64,000 nt of DNA from Ferrimonas lipolytica (GCF_012295575.1 NZ_CP051180.1:3162001-3226000), one strand, 5' to 3'; shown: positions 16,713-29,500, counted from the first letter of the stretch. The notes: a model not told the origin generated them from the letters alone. Numbers and translations are program-made.

Positions 16713-17315
16713 ATGACTATCGCAAACCTCACGTTGGCCGTATTAGCAGGCGGTCAGGCCCGCCGAATGCTTGGTGAAGATAAGGGATTAATCGCCGTCG
16801 CTGGTAAGCCAATGGTGCAACACGTGTTGCAACGTCTACAGGCACAACCAGAGTCAACGGTATTAATCTCAAACCGTAACCAAGCGGAATACAGCAAACT
16901 TGGCTACCCCGTATTCAGCGACGAAATCCCTGATTACGCTGGGCCATTAGCTGGGGTTTGCAGCGCATTGCAACATTCTAATACCGACTACATGTTGGTG
17001 GTACCGTGCGATACACCGATGTTACCGGCAACGTTAGCTGAAGATATGATGGCGACTCTCATTGAGCATGATGCCGAGATCGTTATCGCTCGAGATAACG
17101 AACGTGATCACCCGGTCATCATGCTTTTAAAATGCACGTTACTGGACTCACTTCACGAATATTTAGCCGGCGGCGACCGTAAGGTTGCACTGTGGTACAA
17201 CAAACACAAAATGGCATATTGTGATTTTGGCGATCGCGCTGCAGCGTTTGCCAACATCAACACCCCCGAACAAAAACAGCAATTGGAACAGCAGTTGCTC
17301 GAACAGAATACCTAA
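16713..17315 (+). CDS. mobA: Molybdenum cofactor guanylyltransferase MobA
   Basis: The 200-residue protein begins with the nucleotide-binding motif LAVLAGGQARRMLGEDKGL and contains FSDEIPDYAGPLAGVCSAL and VPCDTPMLP, all typical of MobA. It joins GMP to Mo-molybdopterin to give the MGD cofactor used by formate dehydrogenase and DMSO reductase. I start at the ATG at 16713, with AGGAA 8 bases upstream; a GTG at 16686 is in frame inside tupC. The next gene supplies MobB and MoeA, so the operon covers the final steps of cofactor synthesis. Confidence 0.93.
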   Translation: MTIANLTLAVLAGGQARRMLGEDKGLIAVAGKPMVQHVLQRLQAQPESTVLISNRNQAEYSKLGYPVFSDEIPDYAGPLAGVCSALQHSNTDYMLVVPCDTPMLPATLAEDMMATLIEHDAEIVIARDNERDHPVIMLLKCTLLDSLHEYLAGGDRKVALWYNKHKMAYCDFGDRAAAFANINTPEQKQQLEQQLLEQNT

Positions 17316-17327
17316 CGAGGTTTTTGC

Positions 17328-19124
17328 ATGACTTTGGATCAACTCCTTGCCGATTGCCGTGTACCGGTCCTTGGGATCTGTGCTTTTAGTGGTACAGGAA
17401 AAACCACGCTGTTGAAAAAGCTGTTACCAAACCTAGCCGGACGCAACCTGAAAGTAGCAGTGCTAAAACACGCCCACCACAACTTTGAGGTTGATAAGCC
17501 CGGCAAAGACAGTTTTGAGATTCGTAAGTCCGGTGCTGATCAGATCTTGATTGCCTCGTCACAACGGCGCGCGCTGATGATGGAGCGACCAGTTGAAGGT
17601 GACCCAAGTCTTAAAGAATTGTTAGGTATGATTGATCAAGATCGGGTTGACCTGATCTTGGTGGAAGGCTTTAAACGCTTACCCCTACCAAAGCTGGAAC
17701 TGCACCGTGCCGAGCTTGGTAAGCCATTTGTGTTTGAAAGCGACAACCTAATCCAAGCCATTGCCTGCGATAACGCCACCGAGCTGCCCGCAGAAGCAAA
17801 CCTTAAGCGCATCGACATCAACGCCGTTGACGACATTGCCGATTACATCCAGAGCTTTATGGCACAATGGCAGCCGGTAGGCAATCAACCGTTCGGGCCA
17901 AGCTGCGACAGTTTCGAGCGCAAACAGTTGTCGGTTAAGCAGGGGATTGAGCGGATCCTTGCGATGGTTAATCCATTAACCGAAACCGAAACAGTGCCGC
18001 TAACCCAAAGTATCAATCGCGTTCTTGCCGAGCCAGCGGTATCGCCAATCAACGTACCACAACATACCAACTCGGCGATGGATGGCTATGCCTGTAATTT
18101 CGACACAGATATTGCTTCCTACCAAGTGATGGATACGGTGTTTGCCGGCCACGCTTATCAAGGAGAGTTGCAGCCAGGTGAAGCGGTTAAGATCATGACT
18201 GGTGCACCGATGCCTCAAGGTGCCGACACAGTTATCATGCGTGAATTGGCTACTGAAACCGACGCCAACGTTCGCTTTGAAGATGGCGTAGTAACCGGCC
18301 AACACGTTCGCCAAGCCGGTGAAGACATCGCCGTTGGCGAACAGGCTCTGCCTGCCGGTGAGCGGATCACCCCCGCCGCTGTCGGCTTATTGGCTTCACT
18401 TGGCCTTGCCAATCCGGTGGTTTATCGCCGTCCTACGATTGCCATCTTCTCAACTGGTGATGAGGTTTGTTCACCGGACGAACCGCTAAAACCAAACTGC
18501 ATCTACGATTCCAACCGTTACTCGCTGCATGGTCTGCTAACCAAACTCGATTGCGATATTCTTGATCTTGGCGTGATTGAAGATAACCAAGCAGCGATGG
18601 AACAAGCACTACTTAATGCTGCCGCCAAAGCCGACATCGTCTTAACCTCTGGTGGTGTTTCTGTCGGTGATGCCGACTTCATTAAAGATGCGCTGGAACA
18701 AACCGGTGAAATCAACTTCTGGAAAATCGCCCAACGCCCAGGGCGACCGCTGGCGTTTGGTACCATCAATGGCACCCTGTTCTTTGGTTTGCCAGGTAAT
18801 CCGGTGGCCACCGTTGTGTCATTTTTGCAATTTGTGCAACCTACTATCCGCAAAATGGCAGGCGAATCTGATTGGCAACCAAGGCTGCTGCGTGCGACCT
18901 CGGCCACACCTTTGCGCAGCCGTATTGGTCGAACAGAATTCATTCGCGGTATAATGCAAATTGGTGCTGGGGGACAACTTGAAGTTAGCTCTACCGGCGC
19001 TCAAGGCAGCGGTATGCTTAGCTCGATGACTGAAGCTAACTGCCTAATTGTTATTGAAGAACCCCAAGAGCATGTCGCAGTAGGCGATACCGTATGGGTT
19101 CAACCATTTTCTGATTTGCTTTAA
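17328..19124 (+). CDS. MobB-MoeA fusion: cofactor GTP-binding adaptor and molybdopterin molybdenumtransferase
   Basis: The 598-residue protein is a clear fusion. Residues 1-170 are MobB: a P-loop FSGTGKTTLLKKL at about 19-31, then VLKHAHHNFEVDKPGKDS and VDLILVEGFKRLPLPK. After a linker (about 171-200), residues 205-598 are MoeA. That part contains NVPQHTNSAMDGYA, KIMTGAPMPQGADTVI, FSTGDEV with YDSNRYSL, TSGGVSVGDADF and FGLPGNPVA. MoeA inserts molybdate or tungstate into adenylylated molybdopterin, and MobB is an adaptor for the MobA step. Fusing them may couple metal insertion to dinucleotide formation. Such fusions are annotated in Shewanella relatives (recalled). Confidence 0.93.
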   Translation: MTLDQLLADCRVPVLGICAFSGTGKTTLLKKLLPNLAGRNLKVAVLKHAHHNFEVDKPGKDSFEIRKSGADQILIASSQRRALMMERPVEGDPSLKELLGMIDQDRVDLILVEGFKRLPLPKLELHRAELGKPFVFESDNLIQAIACDNATELPAEANLKRIDINAVDDIADYIQSFMAQWQPVGNQPFGPSCDSFERKQLSVKQGIERILAMVNPLTETETVPLTQSINRVLAEPAVSPINVPQHTNSAMDGYACNFDTDIASYQVMDTVFAGHAYQGELQPGEAVKIMTGAPMPQGADTVIMRELATETDANVRFEDGVVTGQHVRQAGEDIAVGEQALPAGERITPAAVGLLASLGLANPVVYRRPTIAIFSTGDEVCSPDEPLKPNCIYDSNRYSLHGLLTKLDCDILDLGVIEDNQAAMEQALLNAAAKADIVLTSGGVSVGDADFIKDALEQTGEINFWKIAQRPGRPLAFGTINGTLFFGLPGNPVATVVSFLQFVQPTIRKMAGESDWQPRLLRATSATPLRSRIGRTEFIRGIMQIGAGGQLEVSSTGAQGSGMLSSMTEANCLIVIEEPQEHVAVGDTVWVQPFSDLL

Positions 19125-19138
19125 CGGGAATGCTGTAA

Positions 19139-20125
19139 ATGAGTCTTACTGACGGATTTGGACGAAAAATCGATTATCTGCGCCTTTCCGTCACAGATCG
19201 ATGTGATTTTCGCTGCATCTACTGCATGGACGAAGATCCAACCTTCTTACCTCGTTCACAAGTACTAACGCTGGAAGAGATTCAGCAAATTGCCCAAGCC
19301 TTCACCGAACTCGGTGTACGCAAAATCCGTTTAACCGGCGGCGAACCACTAGTTAAATCTGATTTAGTGTCCTTGGTCAGTAAACTATCGGCCCTTCCCG
19401 GCCTTGATGATCTGTGCATGACCACCAACGGCTCGCGCCTAACCAAATTTGCCAAACCGTTGGCCGACGCCGGCCTGATGCGACTCAACATCAGTCTCGA
19501 TACTCTTGATGAAGAACGATTTAAAGCGACCACCCGTAACGGTCAACTGAATCGCGTACTTGCCGGCATTGATGCTGCTCGAGAAGCGGGTTACAAGCAG
19601 ATTAAACTCAACGCAGTTGCCATCAAAGGCAACAACGATGATGAAATTGTCGATCTGGTTAATTACGCTCGTAGCAAGCAAATCGACATCACCTTCATTG
19701 AAGAGATGCCGCTGGGCGTACTAAGCGACAACCGCCGTGAACATTCGTTGCTTACCAGCGACGAAGTTAAAGCGAAGATTGAGCCCGCTCATTCGCTCAT
19801 TTCAACCACCGAACGCAGTGGCGGCCCTGCCCGTTATTATCGTATGGCCGACAGCAATACCCGCGTCGGTTTTATCAGCCCTCACAGCAATAACTTCTGC
19901 CAAGAGTGTAACCGCGTGCGTGTAACCACAACCGGAGAGCTGCTGCTGTGTTTGGGTAACGAAAACTCGGTAGATCTGCGCCAAGCCGTGCGTAATAAAC
20001 CCAATGACATTGAGCACCTCAAGCGAGTTATTTGCGAGGCCATGGGCAATAAACCCGAGAAACACCACTTTTCGACAGGGGCAGAAACCCAAATCCTCCG
20101 CTTTATGAGCCATACCGGCGGATAA
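19139..20125 (+). CDS. moaA: GTP 3',8-cyclase MoaA
   Basis: The 328-residue radical-SAM enzyme has the CxxxCxxC cluster motif CDFRCIYC (residues 17-24), the RLTGGEPLV block and a second C-terminal cluster site (FCQECNRVRVTTTGELLLCLG). It ends HTGG, carrying the conserved double glycine. It converts GTP to (8S)-3',8-cyclo-7,8-dihydro-GTP, the first step of molybdopterin synthesis. It is 14 bases after the mobB-moeA gene and is closed by a terminator. The usual partners moaB/C/D/E are not in the window and must be elsewhere. Confidence 0.95.
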   Translation: MSLTDGFGRKIDYLRLSVTDRCDFRCIYCMDEDPTFLPRSQVLTLEEIQQIAQAFTELGVRKIRLTGGEPLVKSDLVSLVSKLSALPGLDDLCMTTNGSRLTKFAKPLADAGLMRLNISLDTLDEERFKATTRNGQLNRVLAGIDAAREAGYKQIKLNAVAIKGNNDDEIVDLVNYARSKQIDITFIEEMPLGVLSDNRREHSLLTSDEVKAKIEPAHSLISTTERSGGPARYYRMADSNTRVGFISPHSNNFCQECNRVRVTTTGELLLCLGNENSVDLRQAVRNKPNDIEHLKRVICEAMGNKPEKHHFSTGAETQILRFMSHTGG

Positions 20126-20140
20126 ATACTCTGTACCATT

Positions 20141-20175
20141 AAAAAGACCCAGCCAAGTGCTGGGTCTTTTTATTT
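20141..20175 (+). terminator. Rho-independent terminator of the tup-mob-moa operon
   Basis: AAAAAGACCCAGC, loop CAAGT and GCTGGGTCTTTTT, then ATTTT. It lies 15 bases after the moaA stop. The A-run on the 5' side could let it act in both directions. Confidence 0.92.
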
Positions 20176-20569
20176 TGATTAGCCATGAGAAATAAATTCA
20201 GCAATAAAATTTATAAACCTTTATTGATTAACTAAGTCGATATTTAATGCCGACAATCTACCGCTAGCAAGTTATTCTCACCAGCAAATGCAATTCACGT
20301 TAGACAAATACTAATCCACTTCAACAATAGTATTTACGGCCTAAAACAAAGCGGCATAACTAACTAAGTCTTGCCACCTCTAACCCGAAGGTAATTCACA
20401 AAATATCAACCTGATAACCCAAGTAATCTCACCGCCATCAAAAAGTCACAACTGTAGTAAATAGATCTCAATCTAGATATTATTAGTATGCAATAGTCTA
20501 TAACAGCAAGCGTTACTGGCAGCAGTAAATGTTGTAAGAAATGGATTTTTTGGGGCAAGAGGGAATATC
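20176..20569. other. AT-rich upstream region of the giant adhesin gene
   Basis: No gene is supported in these 394 bases. The stretch is markedly AT-rich compared with the adhesin gene and presumably holds its promoter and regulator sites. A GAGGG element at 20559-20563 precedes the GTG start. AT-rich segments around 20475-20505 could hold a -10 element, but I cannot assign one reliably. Confidence 0.55.
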
Positions 20570-23500
20570 GTGCGTTCACAAGTATTAGCTACGACTGTTA
20601 AAATTAGCAACATTCTAGGGGCAACGGAACTTGTTGTTACAGGACTCGATGGTTCTGAACGCCTAGTTCACATTGGTGATATAGTATTCGCCGGTGAAAC
20701 CGTGCAATTACCTGAAGCCAGCGCGATTGAAACTGCCTCCCTCACTGCAGATGTGATCCCACCGACTAACCAAGACATTGATACTGAAATCGATGCTATT
20801 CAACAGCTATTGTTGGACGGTGGTGATTTGGAAGAGTTACCTGAAACCGCTGCAGGCAACAGCGAAGCTGAGGGCAGCGATAGCTACATTAACATTGCTC
20901 GTGTCGGAGCAGAGACCATCGCTGAGGCACAATTCGATACCAGCGGCCCCAAAGCCATAGATCTCCTCGAGCGCGATTCCGACAACGACACTGCCACAGC
21001 ATTCAGCGTTCTTACGCCCAACGACGCCCCGGTGGCCAACGACGACAGCGTCAACGCAACCGAAGACACCCAATTCAATTCAGTTATTGAGCTGGACGCC
21101 AACGATACCGATGCCGATAGCGACACCCTAACCGTCGTTGCAGGCACCTTCACCACCACCCAAGGCGGCACCATCGTTATTGCTGCCGACGGCAGTTACA
21201 GCTACACCCCAGCGCCGAACTTCAACGGCACCGATAGCGTCGAGTACACCGTCAGCGACGGCAACTTAACCGACACCGGCACCTTGACCATCAACGTCGG
21301 CGCCGTAAACGACGCCCCGGTGGCCAACGACGACAGCGTCAACGCAACCGAAGACACCCAATTCAATTCAGTTATTGAGCTGGACGCCAACGATACCGAT
21401 GCCGATAGCGACACCCTAACCGTCGTTGCAGGCACCTTCACCACCACCCAAGGCGGCACCATCGTTATTGCTGCCGACGGCAGTTACAGCTACACCCCAG
21501 CGCCGAACTTCAACGGCACCGATAGCGTCGAGTACACCGTCAGCGACGGCAACTTAACCGACACCGGCACCTTGACCATCAACGTCGGCGCCGTAAACGA
21601 CGCCCCGGTGGCCAACGACGACAGCGTCAACGCAACCGAAGACACCCAATTCAATTCAGTTATTGAGCTGGACGCCAACGATACCGATGTCGATAGCGAC
21701 ACCCTAACCGTCGTTGCAGGCACCTTCACCACCACCCAAGGCGGCACCATCGTTATTGCTGCCGACGGCAGTTACAGCTACACCCCAGCGCCGAACTTCA
21801 ACGGCACCGATAGCGTCGAGTACACCGTCAGCGACGGCAACTTAACCGACACCGGCACCTTGACCATCAACGTCGGCGCCGTAAACGACGCCCCGGTGGC
21901 CAACGACGACAGCGTCAACGCAACCGAAGACACCCAATTCAATTCAGTTATTGAGCTGGACGCCAACGATACCGATGCCGATAGCGACACCCTAACCGTC
22001 GTTGCAGGCACCTTCACCACCACCCAAGGCGGCACCATCGTTATTGCTGCCGACGGCAGTTACAGCTACACCCCAGCGCCGAACTTCAACGGCACCGATA
22101 GCGTCGAGTACACCGTCAGCGACGGCAACTTAACCGACACCGGCACCTTGACCATCAACGTCGGCGCCGTAAACGACGCCCCGGTGGCCAACGACGACAG
22201 CGTCAACGCAACCGAAGACACCCAATTCAATTCAGTTATTGAGCTGGACGCCAACGATACCGATGCCGATAGCGACACCCTAACCGTCGTTGCAGGCACC
22301 TTCACCACCACCCAAGGCGGCACCATCGTTATTGCTGCCGACGGCAGTTACAGCTACACCCCAGCGCCGAACTTCAACGGCACCGATAGCGTCGAGTACA
22401 CCGTCAGCGACGGCAACTTAACCGACACCGGCACCTTGACCATCAACGTCGGCGCCGTAAACGACGCCCCGGTGGCCAACGACGACAGCGTCAACGCAAC
22501 CGAAGACACCCAATTCAATTCAGTTATTGAGCTGGACGCCAACGATACCGATGTCGATAGCGACACCCTAACCGTCGTTGCAGGCACCTTCACCACCACC
22601 CAAGGCGGCACCATCGTTATTGCTGCCGACGGCAGTTACAGCTACACCCCAGCGCCGAACTTCAACGGCACCGATAGCGTCGAGTACACCGTCAGCGACG
22701 GCAACTTAACCGACACCGGCACCTTGACCATCAACGTCGGCGCCGTAAACGACGCCCCGGTGGCCAACGACGACAGCGTCAACGCAACCGAAGACACCCA
22801 ATTCAATTCAGTTATTGAGCTGGACGCCAACGATACCGATGCCGATAGCGACACCCTAACCGTCGTTGCAGGCACCTTCACCACCACCCAAGGCGGCACC
22901 ATCGTTATTGCTGCCGACGGCAGTTACAGCTACACCCCAGCGCCGAACTTCAACGGCACCGATAGCGTCGAGTACACCGTCAGCGACGGCAACTTAACCG
23001 ACACCGGCACCTTGACCATCAACGTCGGCGCCGTAAACGACGCCCCGGTGGCCAACGACGACAGCGTCAACGCAACCGAAGACACCCAATTCAATTCAGT
23101 TATTGAGCTGGACGCCAACGATACCGATGCCGATAGCGACACCCTAACCGTCGTTGCAGGCACCTTCACCACCACCCAAGGCGGCACCATCGTTATTGCT
23201 GCCGACGGCAGTTACAGCTACACCCCAGCGCCGAACTTCAACGGCACCGATAGCGTCGAGTACACCGTCAGCGACGGCAACTTAACCGACACCGGCACCT
23301 TGACCATCAACGTCGGCGCCGTAAACGACGCCCCGGTGGCCAACGACGACAGCGTCAACGCAACCGAAGACACCCAATTCAATTCAGTTATTGAGCTGGA
23401 CGCCAACGATACCGATGCCGATAGCGACACCCTAACCGTCGTTGCAGGCACCTTCACCACCACCCAAGGCGGCACCATCGTTATTGCTGCCGACGGCAGT

Positions 23501-26500
23501 TACAGCTACACCCCAGCGCCGAACTTCAACGGCACCGATAGCGTCGAGTACACCGTCAGCGACGGCAACTTAACCGACACCGGCACCTTGACCATCAACG
23601 TCGGCGCCGTAAACGACGCCCCGGTGGCCAACGACGACAGCGTCAACGCAACCGAAGACACCCAATTCAATTCAGTTATTGAGCTGGACGCCAACGATAC
23701 CGATGCCGATAGCGACACCCTAACCGTCGTTGCAGGCACCTTCACCACCACCCAAGGCGGCACCATCGTTATTGCTGCCGACGGCAGTTACAGCTACACC
23801 CCAGCGCCGAACTTCAACGGCACCGATAGCGTCGAGTACACCGTCAGCGACGGCAACTTAACCGACACCGGCACCTTGACCATCAACGTCGGCGCCGTAA
23901 ACGACGCCCCGGTGGCCAACGACGACAGCGTCAACGCAACCGAAGACACCCAATTCAATTCAGTTATTGAGCTGGACGCCAACGATACCGATGCCGATAG
24001 CGACACCCTAACCGTCGTTGCAGGCACCTTCACCACCACCCAAGGCGGCACCATCGTTATTGCTGCCGACGGCAGTTACAGCTACACCCCAGCGCCGAAC
24101 TTCAACGGCACCGATAGCGTCGAGTACACCGTCAGCGACGGCAACTTAACCGACACCGGCACCTTGACCATCAACGTCGGCGCCGTAAACGACGCCCCGG
24201 TGGCCAACGACGACAGCGTCAACGCAACCGAAGACACCCAATTCAATTCAGTTATTGAGCTGGACGCCAACGATACCGATGTCGATAGCGACACCCTAAC
24301 CGTCGTTGCAGGCACCTTCACCACCACCCAAGGCGGCACCATCGTTATTGCTGCCGACGGCAGTTACAGCTACACCCCAGCGCCGAACTTCAACGGCACC
24401 GATAGCGTCGAGTACACCGTCAGCGACGGCAACTTAACCGACACCGGCACCTTGACCATCAACGTCGGCGCCGTAAACGACGCCCCGGTGGCCAACGACG
24501 ACAGCGTCAACGCAACCGAAGACACCCAATTCAATTCAGTTATTGAGCTGGACGCCAACGATACCGATGCCGATAGCGACACCCTAACCGTCGTTGCAGG
24601 CACCTTCACCACCACCCAAGGCGGCACCATCGTTATTGCTGCCGACGGCAGTTACAGCTACACCCCAGCGCCGAACTTCAACGGCACCGATAGCGTCGAG
24701 TACACCGTCAGCGACGGCAACTTAACCGACACCGGCACCTTGACCATCAACGTCGGCGCCGTAAACGACGCCCCGGTGGCCAACGACGACAGCGTCAACG
24801 CAACCGAAGACACCCAATTCAATTCAGTTATTGAGCTGGACGCCAACGATACCGATGCCGATAGCGACACCCTAACCGTCGTTGCAGGCACCTTCACCAC
24901 CACCCAAGGCGGCACCATCGTTATTGCTGCCGACGGCAGTTACAGCTACACCCCAGCGCCGAACTTCAACGGCACCGATAGCGTCGAGTACACCGTCAGC
25001 GACGGCAACTTAACCGACACCGGCACCTTGACCATCAACGTCGGCGCCGTAAACGACGCCCCGGTGGCCAACGACGACAGCGTCAACGCAACCGAAGACA
25101 CCCAATTCAATTCAGTTATTGAGCTGGACGCCAACGATACCGATGTCGATAGCGACACCCTAACCGTCGTTGCAGGCACCTTCACCACCACCCAAGGCGG
25201 CACCATCGTTATTGCTGCCGACGGCAGTTACAGCTACACCCCAGCGCCGAACTTCAACGGCACCGATAGCGTCGAGTACACCGTCAGCGACGGCAACTTA
25301 ACCGACACCGGCACCTTGACCATCAACGTCGGCGCCGTAAACGACGCCCCGGTGGCCAACGACGACAGCGTCAACGCAACCGAAGACACCCAATTCAATT
25401 CAGTTATTGAGCTGGACGCCAACGATACCGATGCCGATAGCGACACCCTAACCGTCGTTGCAGGCACCTTCACCACCACCCAAGGCGGCACCATCGTTAT
25501 TGCTGCCGACGGCAGTTACAGCTACACCCCAGCGCCGAACTTCAACGGCACCGATAGCGTCGAGTACACCGTCAGCGACGGCAACTTAACCGACACCGGC
25601 ACCTTGACCATCAACGTCGGCGCCGTAAACGACGCCCCGGTGGCCAACGACGACAGCGTCAACGCAACCGAAGACACCCAATTCAATTCAGTTATTGAGC
25701 TGGACGCCAACGATACCGATGCCGATAGCGACACCCTAACCGTCGTTGCAGGCACCTTCACCACCACCCAAGGCGGCACCATCGTTATTGCTGCCGACGG
25801 CAGTTACAGCTACACCCCAGCGCCGAACTTCAACGGCACCGATAGCGTCGAGTACACCGTCAGCGACGGCAACTTAACCGACACCGGCACCTTGACCATC
25901 AACGTCGGCGCCGTAAACGACGCCCCGGTGGCCAACGACGACAGCGTCAACGCAACCGAAGACACCCAATTCAATTCAGTTATTGAGCTGGACGCCAACG
26001 ATACCGATGTCGATAGCGACACCCTAACCGTCGTTGCAGGCACCTTCACCACCACCCAAGGCGGCACCATCGTTATTGCTGCCGACGGCAGTTACAGCTA
26101 CACCCCAGCGCCGAACTTCAACGGCACCGATAGCGTCGAGTACACCGTCAGCGACGGCAACTTAACCGACACCGGCACCTTGACCATCAACGTCGGCGCC
26201 GTAAACGACGCCCCGGTGGCCAACGACGACAGCGTCAACGCAACCGAAGACACCCAATTCAATTCAGTTATTGAGCTGGACGCCAACGATACCGATGCCG
26301 ATAGCGACACCCTAACCGTCGTTGCAGGCACCTTCACCACCACCCAAGGCGGCACCATCGTTATTGCTGCCGACGGCAGTTACAGCTACACCCCAGCGCC
26401 GAACTTCAACGGCACCGATAGCGTCGAGTACACCGTCAGCGACGGCAACTTAACCGACACCGGCACCTTGACCATCAACGTCGGCGCCGTAAACGACGCC

Positions 26501-29500
26501 CCGGTGGCCAACGACGACAGCGTCAACGCAACCGAAGACACCCAATTCAATTCAGTTATTGAGCTGGACGCCAACGATACCGATGCCGATAGCGACACCC
26601 TAACCGTCGTTGCAGGCACCTTCACCACCACCCAAGGCGGCACCATCGTTATTGCTGCCGACGGCAGTTACAGCTACACCCCAGCGCCGAACTTCAACGG
26701 CACCGATAGCGTCGAGTACACCGTCAGCGACGGCAACTTAACCGACACCGGCACCTTGACCATCAACGTCGGCGCCGTAAACGACGCCCCGGTGGCCAAC
26801 GACGACAGCGTCAACGCAACCGAAGACACCCAATTCAATTCAGTTATTGAGCTGGACGCCAACGATACCGATGCCGATAGCGACACCCTAACCGTCGTTG
26901 CAGGCACCTTCACCACCACCCAAGGCGGCACCATCGTTATTGCTGCCGACGGCAGTTACAGCTACACCCCAGCGCCGAACTTCAACGGCACCGATAGCGT
27001 CGAGTACACCGTCAGCGACGGCAACTTAACCGACACCGGCACCTTGACCATCAACGTCGGCGCCGTAAACGACGCCCCGGTGGCCAACGACGACAGCGTC
27101 AACGCAACCGAAGACACCCAATTCAATTCAGTTATTGAGCTGGACGCCAACGATACCGATGCCGATAGCGACACCCTAACCGTCGTTGCAGGCACCTTCA
27201 CCACCACCCAAGGCGGCACCATCGTTATTGCTGCCGACGGCAGTTACAGCTACACCCCAGCGCCGAACTTCAACGGCACCGATAGCGTCGAGTACACCGT
27301 CAGCGACGGCAACTTAACCGACACCGGCACCTTGACCATCAACGTCGGCGCCGTAAACGACGCCCCGGTGGCCAACGACGACAGCGTCAACGCAACCGAA
27401 GACACCCAATTCAATTCAGTTATTGAGCTGGACGCCAACGATACCGATGCCGATAGCGACACCCTAACCGTCGTTGCAGGCACCTTCACCACCACCCAAG
27501 GCGGCACCATCGTTATTGCTGCCGACGGCAGTTACAGCTACACCCCAGCGCCGAACTTCAACGGCACCGATAGCGTCGAGTACACCGTCAGCGACGGCAA
27601 CTTAACCGACACCGGCACCTTGACCATCAACGTCGGCGCCGTAAACGACGCCCCGGTGGCCAACGACGACAGCGTCAACGCAACCGAAGACACCCAATTC
27701 AATTCAGTTATTGAGCTGGACGCCAACGATACCGATGTCGATAGCGACACCCTAACCGTCGTTGCAGGCACCTTCACCACCACCCAAGGCGGCACCATCG
27801 TTATTGCTGCCGACGGCAGTTACAGCTACACCCCAGCGCCGAACTTCAACGGCACCGATAGCGTCGAGTACACCGTCAGCGACGGCAACTTAACCGACAC
27901 CGGCACCTTGACCATCAACGTCGGCGCCGTAAACGACGCCCCGGTGGCCAACGACGACAGCGTCAACGCAACCGAAGACACCCAATTCAATTCAGTTATT
28001 GAGCTGGACGCCAACGATACCGATGCCGATAGCGACACCCTAACCGTCGTTGCAGGCACCTTCACCACCACCCAAGGCGGCACCATCGTTATTGCTGCCG
28101 ACGGCAGTTACAGCTACACCCCAGCGCCGAACTTCAACGGCACCGATAGCGTCGAGTACACCGTCAGCGACGGCAACTTAACCGACACCGGCACCTTGAC
28201 CATCAACGTCGGCGCCGTAAACGACGCCCCGGTGGCCAACGACGACAGCGTCAACGCAACCGAAGACACCCAATTCAATTCAGTTATTGAGCTGGACGCC
28301 AACGATACCGATGCCGATAGCGACACCCTAACCGTCGTTGCAGGCACCTTCACCACCACCCAAGGCGGCACCATCGTTATTGCTGCCGACGGCAGTTACA
28401 GCTACACCCCAGCGCCGAACTTCAACGGCACCGATAGCGTCGAGTACACCGTCAGCGACGGCAACTTAACCGACACCGGCACCTTGACCATCAACGTCGG
28501 CGCCGTAAACGACGCCCCGGTGGCCAACGACGACAGCGTCAACGCAACCGAAGACACCCAATTCAATTCAGTTATTGAGCTGGACGCCAACGATACCGAT
28601 GTCGATAGCGACACCCTAACCGTCGTTGCAGGCACCTTCACCACCACCCAAGGCGGCACCATCGTTATTGCTGCCGACGGCAGTTACAGCTACACCCCAG
28701 CGCCGAACTTCAACGGCACCGATAGCGTCGAGTACACCGTCAGCGACGGCAACTTAACCGACACCGGCACCTTGACCATCAACGTCGGCGCCGTAAACGA
28801 CGCCCCGGTGGCCAACGACGACAGCGTCAACGCAACCGAAGACACCCAATTCAATTCAGTTATTGAGCTGGACGCCAACGATACCGATGCCGATAGCGAC
28901 ACCCTAACCGTCGTTGCAGGCACCTTCACCACCACCCAAGGCGGCACCATCGTTATTGCTGCCGACGGCAGTTACAGCTACACCCCAGCGCCGAACTTCA
29001 ACGGCACCGATAGCGTCGAGTACACCGTCAGCGACGGCAACTTAACCGACACCGGCACCTTGACCATCAACGTCGGCGCCGTAAACGACGCCCCGGTGGC
29101 CAACGACGACAGCGGCCTCAGCGTCGCTGAAGACGGCAGCCTCGAGCTAAACCTGCTTGGCAACGACACTGATATTGATGGCGATACGCTGAGCGTCACC
29201 AGCATCGCTGGTGAGGACTTAACCGGCGCGGAACAAACCATCACCCTCAATGATGGCAGTGGCACCGTCCAAGTGGCCGCCGATGGCACCATCACCTTTG
29301 TCCCAGTGGCCAACTTCAATGGCGAAGTCAGCTTCGACTACACCATCAGCGATGGTAACGGTGGCTCTGGCAGCGCCAAGGTTGAGATTACGGTAACCCC
29401 ACTCAAAGACGCTCCGATCGGTCAGCCGGATCAATTCGATGTCGTTGAGGGCGCAAGCCTAACGCTAAGCGCAGCTCAGTTAGTTACTAACGATAGTGAT

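Noticed and set aside
21020-29083. CRISPR-like array
   Set aside because: The 288-bp units are directly joined, coding and without spacers. They are protein-domain repeats.
20884-29319. A ladder of open frames of 86 codons on the minus strand across the adhesin gene
   Set aside because: They recur every 288 bases and are only the complement of the tandem repeat unit. They have no ribosome sites and make no recognisable protein.
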